58,417 bases of DNA from NCBI GenBank assembly GCA_024403735.1, contig JAKSRG010000017.1, positions 1-58,417 on the forward strand, in the 5' to 3' direction. A model generated the notes under the pieces. The model was not told the origin of the DNA. It was given only the letters and a program-made list of their open reading frames with translations, and made no database searches. The DNA is from Clostridia bacterium. Lineage in GTDB: Bacteria; Bacillota; Clostridia; Saccharofermentanales; Saccharofermentanaceae. Positions 16,895 to 25,882 of this stretch are shown one piece after another; the stretch's first letter is position 1; each line of letters begins with the position of its first letter. The translations under genes and the position numbers were made by a program.

Positions 16895-18082
16895 CTACTT
16901 AATTATCTTCTTACAGAGTTCCTCGTATCCGCGAACAATCTCTTCCCAACTATAGTTATTAGCAATATAGTCTAGACCATTCTCGCCCATTTTGCTAACT
17001 ACTTCCTCGTTAGCTGGATCGAGCATATAGTTGAGCTCCCCTTCGAACTCGAAGTAATTCTTGTAATAGAAACCTGCGTCGCTTCTCTTTATATGACCTT
17101 CCAAGACATCGCAGTTACCATTAACCATTACTGGCTTACCTAGTGCCATAGCTTCAAGGACTACAATTGACAAACTCTCAAATCTTGATGGAAGAATGAG
17201 TAATCTTGAAGCCTTTATACCAGAGAACTTATCCTCTTCGGACACGAATCCTAATGACACGATATCGTCGCACTTAGGTACTTCAATGACTTCCTTACCC
17301 ATCAATACGAGTTTAGTCTTACATTCTGGATTGCACTTCTTATATTCTCTGAAGTAATCGAAAAGAATATTGCAGCACTTATTCTCATCAATTCTACCAA
17401 CATAGATAATAAAATCATCAAGGCCGAACTTCTTCTTAAAAGCCTCAGCATCAACCCCTGATGGGATCTCAATTCCAACGCCACCGCGACCATCATTATC
17501 TGGCTTACCAGCAACTTCGAAGAGTTCATTAGTGAGTTCCTTCTCCTCGATAGTGTTGTAATAGAAGGCTGCTGGCTGCTTGAACATCTCGATAAAAATA
17601 TCCAAGTAAATTGGTGTCTCATCATGAGCAGTAGGAATGAAGATTGCCTTCTTGCCTACCTTTGGAAGTGCGAAGTATGTTGAATAGTAGAGATAACATA
17701 CGAAGATGAACACGTCGTAAGTGTCTACATTATTCGCTACATACTCAACTAAAGCTGGCGAATTAGGACCCTGCTTACGCATCCATTCTTCCTGTTCAGC
17801 TAGCGATGTTGAACCTCCGAATACCCTAGCTGAGATCTGATCGAAAACAGCCTGATTTCTCTCCTCAACTACAGGAAATCTATGTACCTTAACGCCATTT
17901 ATAACTTCCTCATCTGAAGTATAACTATTAGCCCAAGTAGTATAATCAACTGCCTTAGTTGTTGCGCAAGATACCTCGTGACCACCGATTGACACAAGAT
18001 GCTCAGCTACCTGACGAGCATATGCCTCGGCGCCACCATTAACTTCATTACCATAGCGTTGTACTACAAAACAAATCTTCAT
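16895..18082 (-). CDS. GT4-family glycosyltransferase (last gene of glycan operon)
   Basis: GT-B fold retaining glycosyltransferase. The N-terminal acceptor domain starts with CFVVQRYGNEVNGGAE (glycine-rich loop). The C-terminal donor domain has FIIYVGRIDENK and the nucleotide-sugar motif ESLSIVVLE (E-x7-E, about residue 305). Length 395 is typical. Together with the paralogue at 19986-21173 (VVPWYGENIPGGAE) it forms a closely related pair in this operon. It overlaps the upstream glycosyltransferase by 4 bp. It presumably adds a GDP-linked hexose or deoxyhexose to the polymer. Confidence 0.9.
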   Translation of the reverse strand: MKICFVVQRYGNEVNGGAEAYARQVAEHLVSIGGHEVSCATTKAVDYTTWANSYTSDEEVINGVKVHRFPVVEERNQAVFDQISARVFGGSTSLAEQEEWMRKQGPNSPALVEYVANNVDTYDVFIFVCYLYYSTYFALPKVGKKAIFIPTAHDETPIYLDIFIEMFKQPAAFYYNTIEEKELTNELFEVAGKPDNDGRGGVGIEIPSGVDAEAFKKKFGLDDFIIYVGRIDENKCCNILFDYFREYKKCNPECKTKLVLMGKEVIEVPKCDDIVSLGFVSEEDKFSGIKASRLLILPSRFESLSIVVLEAMALGKPVMVNGNCDVLEGHIKRSDAGFYYKNYFEFEGELNYMLDPANEEVVSKMGENGLDYIANNYSWEEIVRGYEELCKKIIK

Positions 18083-19167
18083 AGTGCTTCACCTCGTACA
18101 AATCGATTAATCTGTTCCATAAGGAGCGTAGATACAGCCTCATATGAGAAGTCTTTTAGTCTATTATTCTGACCTTCAACAACTGAATTAGCTAACTCCT
18201 TATCATTAAGGATCTCATGAACATAGAATGCGGCCTTAACCATATCCTTCTTCTCGAGGAGAATTCCACTGCCACCAAGGGTTCCAGCAATAGCAGCATA
18301 ATCAGCTGCGACGATTGGCTTTTCAAAACACATTGCCTCGATAAGAGGAACACAGAAACCTTCATGCTCACTCATGCATACGAATACATCAGCTACCTTA
18401 TAGAAAGCAAGAATTGATGCGAAGGATACCTGACCTGAGAATACAACATTATCAAGTCCAAGAAGCTCAACATAATCCTTGAGGCGCTTATCATAATTCT
18501 CTGTTCCTCTAGCTGAACCAACGAGAATAAGTCTAATCTTCTCGTCTGGATAGAGTTTTTTGTATGTAGCAGTAAGGGCAATGAGATCCTCCTGCTTTTT
18601 GTTAGGAGCAATACGTCCAACGAACACGATGTTTTTCACACCATCACTATACTTCGAAATAACTTCTGAATCTGGTGTCTTCTTATAGTCGTCGAATGGA
18701 ATAAGGATTGGGCATACGCTCATATCACATGTGTAACCCATCTCAATAAGTTCCTGGCGATTGTAGTCAGATACGCATATACCAGCATCAAAAGTCTGAT
18801 TGAGACTTTTAACTTCTGAACGACCCTTGGAACAAAGGCGCGCAGTCACCTCTGAATACTTCTCGAAGAAGTTCGCTGGAGTAACATTATGATATCTAAC
18901 GAGTTTGCGGCAATTAAAATCCTTAATCTTGCGATTGAGATTTGAGCCTGTTGAGAGGTGATAAATCATAACATCGTCAGGCGCCAATTGAGGTAGTTCA
19001 TCAACCTTGTGAACACCTTCAATAGTAGCCATTCGAGGGTCTAAGTTCTCGGCATAAATACCAGTATCCGCATAACCATTCTTACGGAGAAGACCCATAA
19101 TTGCGAGTGTGTCATTACCTACAGCATCGCCAAAAGATAGAGTTGTAAGGACCTGAATAATTCTCAT
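18079..19167 (-). CDS. GT4-family glycosyltransferase
   Basis: GT-B enzyme of 362 residues. The start IIQVLTTLSFGDAVGNDT replaces the usual GG loop with GDAVGND, seen in a subset of mannosyl/rhamnosyltransferases. The donor domain includes NIVFVGRIAPNKKQEDLI and the E-x7-E motif EGFCVPLIE (about 270). The 4-bp overlaps with the genes on both sides imply coupled translation. Confidence 0.9.
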   Translation of the reverse strand: MRIIQVLTTLSFGDAVGNDTLAIMGLLRKNGYADTGIYAENLDPRMATIEGVHKVDELPQLAPDDVMIYHLSTGSNLNRKIKDFNCRKLVRYHNVTPANFFEKYSEVTARLCSKGRSEVKSLNQTFDAGICVSDYNRQELIEMGYTCDMSVCPILIPFDDYKKTPDSEVISKYSDGVKNIVFVGRIAPNKKQEDLIALTATYKKLYPDEKIRLILVGSARGTENYDKRLKDYVELLGLDNVVFSGQVSFASILAFYKVADVFVCMSEHEGFCVPLIEAMCFEKPIVAADYAAIAGTLGGSGILLEKKDMVKAAFYVHEILNDKELANSVVEGQNNRLKDFSYEAVSTLLMEQINRFVRGEAL

Positions 19168-19538
19168 AACTTTGACTCCAATGCTGCGAGTTTAGCTTCG
19201 AGCTCATTCACTCTATTGTGAAGTTTAGTTCTCTGCTTGTTTAATTTGTAGAACTCAGTGAGTGCGACAGTGATATTGCCGTCGAGGCTATTTTGCTGAG
19301 CTACAATCGGATCAACAATAAAGCGCATGAATTTGTAGACAATCTTACCTTTCTTGCCAATTCCGTTATATGAAATACCTGTGTGATTCTGAATATAATG
19401 AATGCACTGGCGAAGTCTTCCTGCACCACTCTCATTAATGTATTCGAGTGGGACACTATCGAAAACAGGCAACTTCACCTCAGCTGACTTAACAGCAGAA
19501 GCTTCGTATCTATTCTTAAGAGTTTCTCTTGGATCCAT
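19164..19538 (-). CDS. Small coiled-coil protein with PIVAQQN module
   Basis: 124 residues, no signal peptide. A charged N-terminal half is followed by a basic amphipathic stretch (GKIVYKFMRFIV, ~64-75), the motif PIVAQQNSLD (77-86) and a C-terminal coiled coil with Leu/Ala heptads to the end. The same order (basic helix, P-x-x-x-x-QN-x-x-N, coiled coil) occurs in the neighbouring 141-residue protein and in the N-terminus of the methyltransferase at 23572-24777. I infer an assembly or docking role in the glycan machinery. No enzymatic motif is visible. Confidence 0.75.
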   Translation of the reverse strand: MDPRETLKNRYEASAVKSAEVKLPVFDSVPLEYINESGAGRLRQCIHYIQNHTGISYNGIGKKGKIVYKFMRFIVDPIVAQQNSLDGNITVALTEFYKLNKQRTKLHNRVNELEAKLAALESKL

Positions 19539-19553
19539 TTTCTGCCTGTCCCC

Positions 19554-19979
19554 TTAATCTTTCTTATCGCCTAACTTACTCTCGATAGCTGCAATTCTCT
19601 TCTCAAGAAGATCAGCTCGCTTAATGAGTTCTTCATTATCTTTCTTAGCTGACAAAACAGCTTCAGATACTCTGTAGTAGTAATAATTCAATGTGTTCTG
19701 CTGAGCAACGATTGGCATAATAAGGAAGCTTGTAAGTTTTCTAATTACACGCTTGAAGAACACTGCGATTTTATTACCTCTTAAGATGTCATAAGGCTTA
19801 ACCTCGTAGTTATATGAGATGTAATCAACTGCATTATCAATGCTATTGTCATTAGGCTTTGCGTCAAGAGCTGCCTCCTTATCGATGAAAGACAGAGGTT
19901 CCTTGTCGCGGCCTGTTTTCGAGATATTCTCGCGAATATCACTCATAATCTGTTCTACATTAATATCGTTATTCATCAT
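19554..19979 (-). CDS. Small coiled-coil protein with PIVAQQN module, second copy
   Basis: 141 residues, no signal peptide. The polar N-terminus includes DYISYNYEV; then come a basic helix (VFFKRVIRKLTSFL, ~73-86), PIVAQQNTLN (89-98) and a coiled coil ending IAAIESKLGDKKD. It is homologous over its C-terminal two thirds to the next gene (19164-19538, ending LAALESKL), so the two look like an old duplication. The alternative start at 19976 (second Met) has better spacing to GAGG. Function unknown; see the finding on the shared module. Confidence 0.75.
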   Translation of the reverse strand: MMNNDINVEQIMSDIRENISKTGRDKEPLSFIDKEAALDAKPNDNSIDNAVDYISYNYEVKPYDILRGNKIAVFFKRVIRKLTSFLIMPIVAQQNTLNYYYYRVSEAVLSAKKDNEELIKRADLLEKRIAAIESKLGDKKD

Positions 19980-19985
19980 TCAACC

Positions 19986-21173
19986 TCACTCACATGAATT
20001 AAGAAAATCCATATAATTCTTCACTATAATGTCCCAGTCAAATCTAGCTTTGACATACTCGCAGCCGTTCGCGCCCATCTTAGATGCGACATCAGGATTA
20101 TTCATAAGATAATTAACCTGGCCTTCGAACTCGTAATATGTCTTGAAGTAGAAGCCGCCGTTCGCATCGACAACGAAGTGCTTAGTTACTTCGCAGTCCT
20201 CGTGAACCATAACTGGACGACCGCCGAGCCAGCTCTCCATAATAACAAGTGAGAAGCTCTCATTTTTGGATGGCTGACATAGGAGGAGTGCTGCGCTGTT
20301 CGCATCGTACTTATCCTGAATATCTACGAAGCCCAAGTCGATGATGTCTCCGCTCTTAATGAATTCCTCAGGGAAATCCATCTGACCGCCGCCGATTAAT
20401 ACTAGCTTGAGGTTAGTCGAATTGCGCTTCTTGAACTCAGCGAAAAACTTCACCAATGTGTGTACATTCTTGCCCTCATCCTTACGACCAGCGTAAAGAA
20501 TAAATGGATCGTGAATATTAAATTTCTCTCTGAAACGCTGTGGATCACTACTAATCTTAGTATCGAGACCAACACCGATCGTCTTGTGCTTAACATTAGT
20601 TAGGTCATATATCCTGAGCGCCAACTCTTCTTCAGGAACGGCATTAAATACCATACCCTTAATCTTCTTGTACTCCTCAGTGAACACATCCATATATGCA
20701 TATGCCTCATCGTGAAAACAAGGAATAAGCACTGACTTCTCTGGTGCTACTCGAATGCCGTTGATTGTTGTTCCGAACATATAAGGTGTGTACAAAAACC
20801 ATGAATACTCGTCCTTATGTTCGCTCATATAGTCGTAGAGATCAGTACTATTGACCATCTCTCTAACAAATACTTCCTGGTCCTCTCTTGAAGGCTTACG
20901 ACCCTTAATAAGCATCGCGTTAACACGGTCGAAAGCAGCACTATCGCGCTTACGAACCTTAAATCTTCTAATAGTGATGCCACCTTCGGTAGTCACGCCT
21001 TCTTTGTGGTAATTCTCATTCCAGTCACTAGTGAACTGCTTGACGCATGTTGTAAGAATCTCTAGTTCAACACCGCTCGCAGCCATATGAGATGTCAGTC
21101 CACGAAGGAGCATCTCAGCACCACCAGGAATATTCTCACCATACCATGGAACAACAAATCCGAGTTTCTTCAT
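19986..21173 (-). CDS. GT4-family glycosyltransferase
   Basis: GT-B enzyme of 395 residues with N-terminal VVPWYGENIPGGAEML and donor-domain motifs PFILYAGRKDEGKNV and ESFSLVIME (E-x7-E, about 310). It is a paralogue of the 16895-18082 protein: same length, and a shared C-terminal pattern FEGQVNYLMNNP versus FEGELNYMLDPA. It ends 6 bp before the start of the coiled-coil gene and begins 4 bp after the double glycosyltransferase. Confidence 0.9.
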   Translation of the reverse strand: MKKLGFVVPWYGENIPGGAEMLLRGLTSHMAASGVELEILTTCVKQFTSDWNENYHKEGVTTEGGITIRRFKVRKRDSAAFDRVNAMLIKGRKPSREDQEVFVREMVNSTDLYDYMSEHKDEYSWFLYTPYMFGTTINGIRVAPEKSVLIPCFHDEAYAYMDVFTEEYKKIKGMVFNAVPEEELALRIYDLTNVKHKTIGVGLDTKISSDPQRFREKFNIHDPFILYAGRKDEGKNVHTLVKFFAEFKKRNSTNLKLVLIGGGQMDFPEEFIKSGDIIDLGFVDIQDKYDANSAALLLCQPSKNESFSLVIMESWLGGRPVMVHEDCEVTKHFVVDANGGFYFKTYYEFEGQVNYLMNNPDVASKMGANGCEYVKARFDWDIIVKNYMDFLNSCE

Positions 21174-21177
21174 ACGC

Positions 21178-23529
21178 TTAACCGATTGTCTCCCCTATTT
21201 TCTTTACGAGTGGCTTAGCTATTACGGACCAATCGAAAACATCCTCAATGAGCTTAAGTGCTCCACTAACTCTGTCTTCCTGCTCGTCGAGCTTAAAGTT
21301 ATTAATTGCATCTGGCATTGTGTCAGCCTCAGCAATAATGAAGCAGTCCTTCTTCTCAATTCCTCTAGTACCGAATTCAGTAGTGATAACAGGAATACCA
21401 GCTGCCATATAGTCGAACATCTTAAGGTTAGTTCCTGAACCAGAGAACATTGGGTTAACTGCGAAGTCGCATGTAGCAAAAAGCTTAGCCTTTACGTCAT
21501 CCTCAACGAAGCCCATGAGACCAACATTCTTAGGGAGTGCCTTATCCTTATAGTAGAGGCACTGACTTCCCAAAAGGAGGAATGAAGTACCTGGGCACTT
21601 CTCTGCGATAGAAATAATGTAATCACAAGCTTCAAGGTTAGGTCCATGATATGAACCCATGAAGATACCAATCTTATTGTTAGTAATATCAATCGCTTTT
21701 CTATTGTTCTTACGCTCGCTAATAGAAGTGAACAAAGTATCTTCCATGCTTACGCCGTTAGGAACAACGATAATCTTAGATCTCTCACAGCCGTAAAGTT
21801 CACAGAGCTTATCTGCATCTTCTTCAGAACATGAGAATATGAATTCAGACTTGAGACAGCACTCCTTCTCCGCATCGAATACAGCCTGAGATAGCTGCTC
21901 TGCAACTGGTCCCTTGCCATACATATCCTTCTTGAGGAGATACTCTACATTATGAGCTTCATATGCGAATGGAATATCTACACCACACTTCTTCAAAGCC
22001 TCATACATATATGGATGTGACATTACTACGAAGTCTGCACCCTTAAGTGCCTTCTTAAGTTCATCGATATATGTCTTATTAAGGTCAATTGCTACAAGAC
22101 ATGCTGTATCGTCAGTAGCAGTTCTAACTGTGTTGTCGTACTCCTGCTTCTTAGCAATAAATTCACTAGAAGCCTGAACCTTAATCTCCTTAACTCCGTT
22201 ACTAACCTTGCAATCAATAACAGGAACTCTGAGGTCGTAGTTATTAGTTACGATTGTTACATCGTAATCGTTACCAACATTCTTATAGAGATTGAAGATA
22301 CGTGCCTGTCCACCACCCTTTGGAGGATATACAGGGAAAGATACTGGGATAACAATCTTCTTACGGTTAGTCTTAGTCTCGAGCTCAGCTACGAGTTCCT
22401 CAACTACACTTACCCATGAGATATCCTTAACTTTTTCAAAGGCATTAGCACCCATACGCTTTGCCTCTTCTGGATTCTCTGCAAAATAATCAATAGCCTT
22501 AGCGATTGCCTCAGGATCTGTATCAACTACGAAGCCTGTCTCATTATCAACAGTGAACTCAGTAGGTCCACCTGCATCCTTTGTAGTGATGATTGGCTTC
22601 TTGTGCATCATTGCTTCAGCAGTGATGTAACCATAGTCTTCATCATATGGGAAATATGGGATTACAAGTGCATTAGCATAAAGCTTAGTAACATCTTCAT
22701 CTTTAACAAATCCAAGGAATTCAATTCGCTTGTCATCACCTGCTAATGCCTTAAGTTCATCAGCGCATGGGCCAGTACCAGCAATCTTGAGCTTGATATC
22801 TGACTTAACATATTTCATTGCCTTAACGAGAAGGTCAATTCGCTTAGCATTATCAAGACGGCTGATCATGAACACATATTCATAATTACCTTCTGTTGTA
22901 TCCTGCTTTTCTGATTCAGGGTACAAAGTCTTAACATTAGCACCTTCTGGATAATACTCAGTACGCTTCTTAACTGTATCTGAGATTGCAAAGAAGTTAT
23001 TACGCTTACTATATGACATACCGAACTTATCCATATAGTGAACGAGAAGTCTAATGAATGGACCTGGGAACATATAGTAGCTCTCAGGAATCTCGAGACG
23101 CTTGAGGTCATATAACATGTCGAAGAACTCATCAAGAGATACTGGATTAGGGTTCTCATTCATGTAGTCGACAATTCTATTAACATATCTGTTATTTCTG
23201 TCCACTTCAGTAGGAAGATTAGTCATAAAATAACAATCGTAGAGACCTCTAAGGCAATGCGCCATATATGTAACGACATTATCATGTCTAATCATCCAGC
23301 ATGGATACTTGGATGTAATTACAGCATCGAAGTGACTGAGATCGAGATCATAGAACTGCTTATAGTTATCAATCAAAGACCAGAAATCAAGCTCACGTGA
23401 AGGAAGCTTAATAAGATCTGCGCTGTGATTAGTCTGCTTATTAATATAATCACAGACACTCCACACAAGGTTCTCGATACCACCAATTCTAAATGGAACC
23501 GGACTTGGTGCAACTATTGCTATCTTCAT
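21178..23529 (-). CDS. Double-domain glycosyltransferase (two GT4 modules fused)
   Basis: Two complete GT-B modules in one chain. Module 1 (about 1-370) begins AIVAPSPVPFRIGGIENL and has EYVFMISRLDNAKR and the E-x7-E motif EDYGYITAE. Module 2 (about 385-783) begins IVIPVSFPVYPPKGGGQARI and has IGIFMGSYHGPN and SGSGTNLKMFDYMAAG; here the first Glu of E-x7-E is replaced within the GSGTNLK variant seen in many GT4 enzymes. Fused transferases of this kind usually add two sugars in turn, so they can act as polymerases building a repeat unit, as WbdA does for E. coli O9a mannan. That role is inferred. Confidence 0.88.
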   Translation of the reverse strand: MKIAIVAPSPVPFRIGGIENLVWSVCDYINKQTNHSADLIKLPSRELDFWSLIDNYKQFYDLDLSHFDAVITSKYPCWMIRHDNVVTYMAHCLRGLYDCYFMTNLPTEVDRNNRYVNRIVDYMNENPNPVSLDEFFDMLYDLKRLEIPESYYMFPGPFIRLLVHYMDKFGMSYSKRNNFFAISDTVKKRTEYYPEGANVKTLYPESEKQDTTEGNYEYVFMISRLDNAKRIDLLVKAMKYVKSDIKLKIAGTGPCADELKALAGDDKRIEFLGFVKDEDVTKLYANALVIPYFPYDEDYGYITAEAMMHKKPIITTKDAGGPTEFTVDNETGFVVDTDPEAIAKAIDYFAENPEEAKRMGANAFEKVKDISWVSVVEELVAELETKTNRKKIVIPVSFPVYPPKGGGQARIFNLYKNVGNDYDVTIVTNNYDLRVPVIDCKVSNGVKEIKVQASSEFIAKKQEYDNTVRTATDDTACLVAIDLNKTYIDELKKALKGADFVVMSHPYMYEALKKCGVDIPFAYEAHNVEYLLKKDMYGKGPVAEQLSQAVFDAEKECCLKSEFIFSCSEEDADKLCELYGCERSKIIVVPNGVSMEDTLFTSISERKNNRKAIDITNNKIGIFMGSYHGPNLEACDYIISIAEKCPGTSFLLLGSQCLYYKDKALPKNVGLMGFVEDDVKAKLFATCDFAVNPMFSGSGTNLKMFDYMAAGIPVITTEFGTRGIEKKDCFIIAEADTMPDAINNFKLDEQEDRVSGALKLIEDVFDWSVIAKPLVKKIGETIG

Positions 23530-23571
23530 AAAAGTATTACCTCTCTAGATTCTAAATAAACGTCTGACAAA

Positions 23572-24777
23572 TTAAGCCTTACGAGCAATTACTGCGTAAT
23601 CCTGACTGCCAAAAATCTTAGTGTTAAGTTCACTCATTGCCTTATTGAACTCATCAATATTCTCTGCACCTTCAACCTTAAGTTCAGGAATAGAGATTGG
23701 GCTCTTGCTGCCTTCTGTGTAGACAATCTGAACATCCTTAAAGCCAACTACCTTCATGATGTACTCGATGAGACTAGGATGAACTGGCTTCTGATGAGAA
23801 GGATCGATATAGAATGAATTTGTAAAAATTGATGCACATGTAGGATTAGGTGTCTCGAAGATTACATAAGCACCAGGCTGGAGACATCTATATGCTTCCT
23901 TACAAAGTGCGATAAGCTCCTCTGTTGAGATGTGCTCGATTACCTGTGAAGCGAACAATCCGCCGAGGCTCTCGTCGCAAATCTTGTTCATATATGACAC
24001 GCCATCGCCTAACTTAACATCCAATCCCTTCTTGAGGCACTTGTTTACGAATGGCTCGAAAACATCCACACCAAATGACTTAACGTTCAACTCTCTTAAG
24101 AGTGTCAAGAATTCACCACGGCCTGAACCAATCTCCATAACTGGGAGCTTAGAATCTCTATAGTATGGGAGATAAATCTTAAGTCTCTCAGCGATGTCTT
24201 CTTCAACTCCACGGAAGTTGTTTTCGAACTCTTCGTATTCAACATCTGATAAGCCGACGCCTCTTGTAAGTCCGAATGCATCAATGATGCCCTGGAGCTT
24301 ATCAATTCTCTCAGTGAGGGCATTATTCTGACCAGAGATAAGTCTTACACTTTCTCTTAAATTTGCTAATTCGTATTCGTACTCGCAGCGAATTCTGTTG
24401 AGTTCGTTGAGAGCTGATACTGTGTGTCCGTTGAACGCATTCTGCTCATCGAACATTGGTCTTACGAGCTTAACTCTAACCTTCCAGTAAATCTTCTTGA
24501 GGATAGAGATAATCTTACGAATACCTCCACCTGGGAATGGTCTAGCAAATGTAGTCTGATTTCTAGCATTGATCTCACCGAGCTCAATCATCAAAACACG
24601 GTCGTTACCACTAACCTCCGTTGGTGGAATCTCGAGCTTATGACGAACACCCTGTCCGATATAGATATTAGCGATATCCTGGGCACTCATTGTGTAGCCC
24701 TCGCCAATCTTTCTAACTTCTACATTCTTCTCTTCTACTTCGCTGATAATATCTGCAACCTTATCTTTAGTTCGCAT
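23572..24777 (-). CDS. Coiled-coil SAM-dependent methyltransferase, candidate chain-capping enzyme
   Basis: N-terminal ~80 residues polar; then a basic segment (ILKKIYWKVRVKLV, ~92-105), PMFDEQNAFN (107-116) and a coiled coil (~120-165), the module shared with the two small proteins downstream. The C-terminal half is a class I methyltransferase: motif I EIGSGRGEF (215-223), acidic ribose-binding SFGVDVFE, and FASQVIEHI plus VIFETPNP later. In the E. coli O8/O9a systems a coiled-coil methyltransferase (WbdD) caps the glycan and sets its length, and Wzt reads the cap. Here there is no kinase domain. It overlaps the upstream glycosyltransferase gene by 11 bp. Confidence 0.85.
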   Translation of the reverse strand: MRTKDKVADIISEVEEKNVEVRKIGEGYTMSAQDIANIYIGQGVRHKLEIPPTEVSGNDRVLMIELGEINARNQTTFARPFPGGGIRKIISILKKIYWKVRVKLVRPMFDEQNAFNGHTVSALNELNRIRCEYEYELANLRESVRLISGQNNALTERIDKLQGIIDAFGLTRGVGLSDVEYEEFENNFRGVEEDIAERLKIYLPYYRDSKLPVMEIGSGRGEFLTLLRELNVKSFGVDVFEPFVNKCLKKGLDVKLGDGVSYMNKICDESLGGLFASQVIEHISTEELIALCKEAYRCLQPGAYVIFETPNPTCASIFTNSFYIDPSHQKPVHPSLIEYIMKVVGFKDVQIVYTEGSKSPISIPELKVEGAENIDEFNKAMSELNTKIFGSQDYAVIARKA

Positions 24778-25822
24778 ATTTGAGTAGCTCCTTTACAACG
24801 TTGTCCCAGCTGATATTCATGCTGTCGATTTTCTCTTTAGCTTTCTTACCCATCTCTACTGCCTTAGCTTCGCTATCTGCGAGTGCATCAATTGCTTGCG
24901 CGATGGAATCTGCTTCAGGCTTACATACGTAACCATTAACTCCAGTCTCCACGAACTCGAGTGGTCCGCCACTATCCTCAGCTGTAATAACTGGCTTACT
25001 GGAAGACATACCCTCCAGTGTGATATATCCGTAATCCTCATCCTTAGGAATGAAGAGAACTCCTCGACAATTAGCATAGAGTTTGAACTTCTCTTCCTGC
25101 TCAACATAATCGAAATACTTAACACGGTCTTCCATCTTATGCTCAGCAATAATCGCGTTCATCTTGTCCTTAATCGCTGGGTTGTCAGATGCACCTACGA
25201 TATAAAGCTTGATATCTGACTTTGTTTTCGCGAGGGCCTGAACAGCGAGAAGCTGTCTCTTTGTCACATTAATTCTGGAAGGCATGAGAATGTAATTCTC
25301 TGACTTATCACAGTAGAACTTCTCCATATCAGGACATGGGTGATACAAAGGCTCTGCGTCGATGTTGTTGTACTTCTTAAGTCTCTTAGCTACATTTCCT
25401 GAGTTCGCGAAAACATGCTTTGCTTCAGGAATGTACTTCGTATCAGCATTAGTAACAATCTCCTTGATTCTGATGCCTTCGATGTCATTCTTAACTTCTG
25501 AGAACTCCGTATCGAAAAGATCGTAAACAGCTCTGTGCTGATGCAAAATCCACATAACCTTATTTCTGTGTGGAATTAAATATGCAGGGAACTTCATTCC
25601 GATAGCGAAGTCAATCTTGCCGCCCCATGACTCTTCGATATCGAGAAGTCTTGATGCAACAATTGTATCTTCAGTTCTTTCAACTGGATTATCATAAAAA
25701 GGAACGCCTACAATCTCTACCTGATGGCCATGAGCCTCAAGTGCCTTCTTGAGATTGTTAACATGCATTTCAGCACCACCTTTAACGAACAAAATCTGTG
25801 CTGTCAGCAATACTATTCTCAT
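24767..25822 (-). CDS. GT4-family glycosyltransferase
   Basis: GT-B enzyme of 351 residues. N-terminal LLTAQILFVKGGAEMHV (glycine loop), donor domain NYILMPSRINVTKRQLL, E-x7-E motif EDYGYITLE (about 275). It resembles module 1 of the double glycosyltransferase (same DEDYGYIT and SGGPLEF / AGGPTEF segments), so one may derive from the other. A 60-bp gap separates it from the Wzt gene upstream. Confidence 0.9.
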   Translation of the reverse strand: MRIVLLTAQILFVKGGAEMHVNNLKKALEAHGHQVEIVGVPFYDNPVERTEDTIVASRLLDIEESWGGKIDFAIGMKFPAYLIPHRNKVMWILHQHRAVYDLFDTEFSEVKNDIEGIRIKEIVTNADTKYIPEAKHVFANSGNVAKRLKKYNNIDAEPLYHPCPDMEKFYCDKSENYILMPSRINVTKRQLLAVQALAKTKSDIKLYIVGASDNPAIKDKMNAIIAEHKMEDRVKYFDYVEQEEKFKLYANCRGVLFIPKDEDYGYITLEGMSSSKPVITAEDSGGPLEFVETGVNGYVCKPEADSIAQAIDALADSEAKAVEMGKKAKEKIDSMNISWDNVVKELLKYAN

Positions 25823-25882
25823 TGTTTTCGTTTCCTCCGTAACTATATTTTCTAATTCTGAGCAATTCGTTCCGCCTATTAA

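Noticed and set aside
23572..24777. Full WbdD-like kinase-methyltransferase
   Set aside because: Only the methyltransferase and coiled-coil parts are present; no kinase motifs are seen, so I call it a methyltransferase only.
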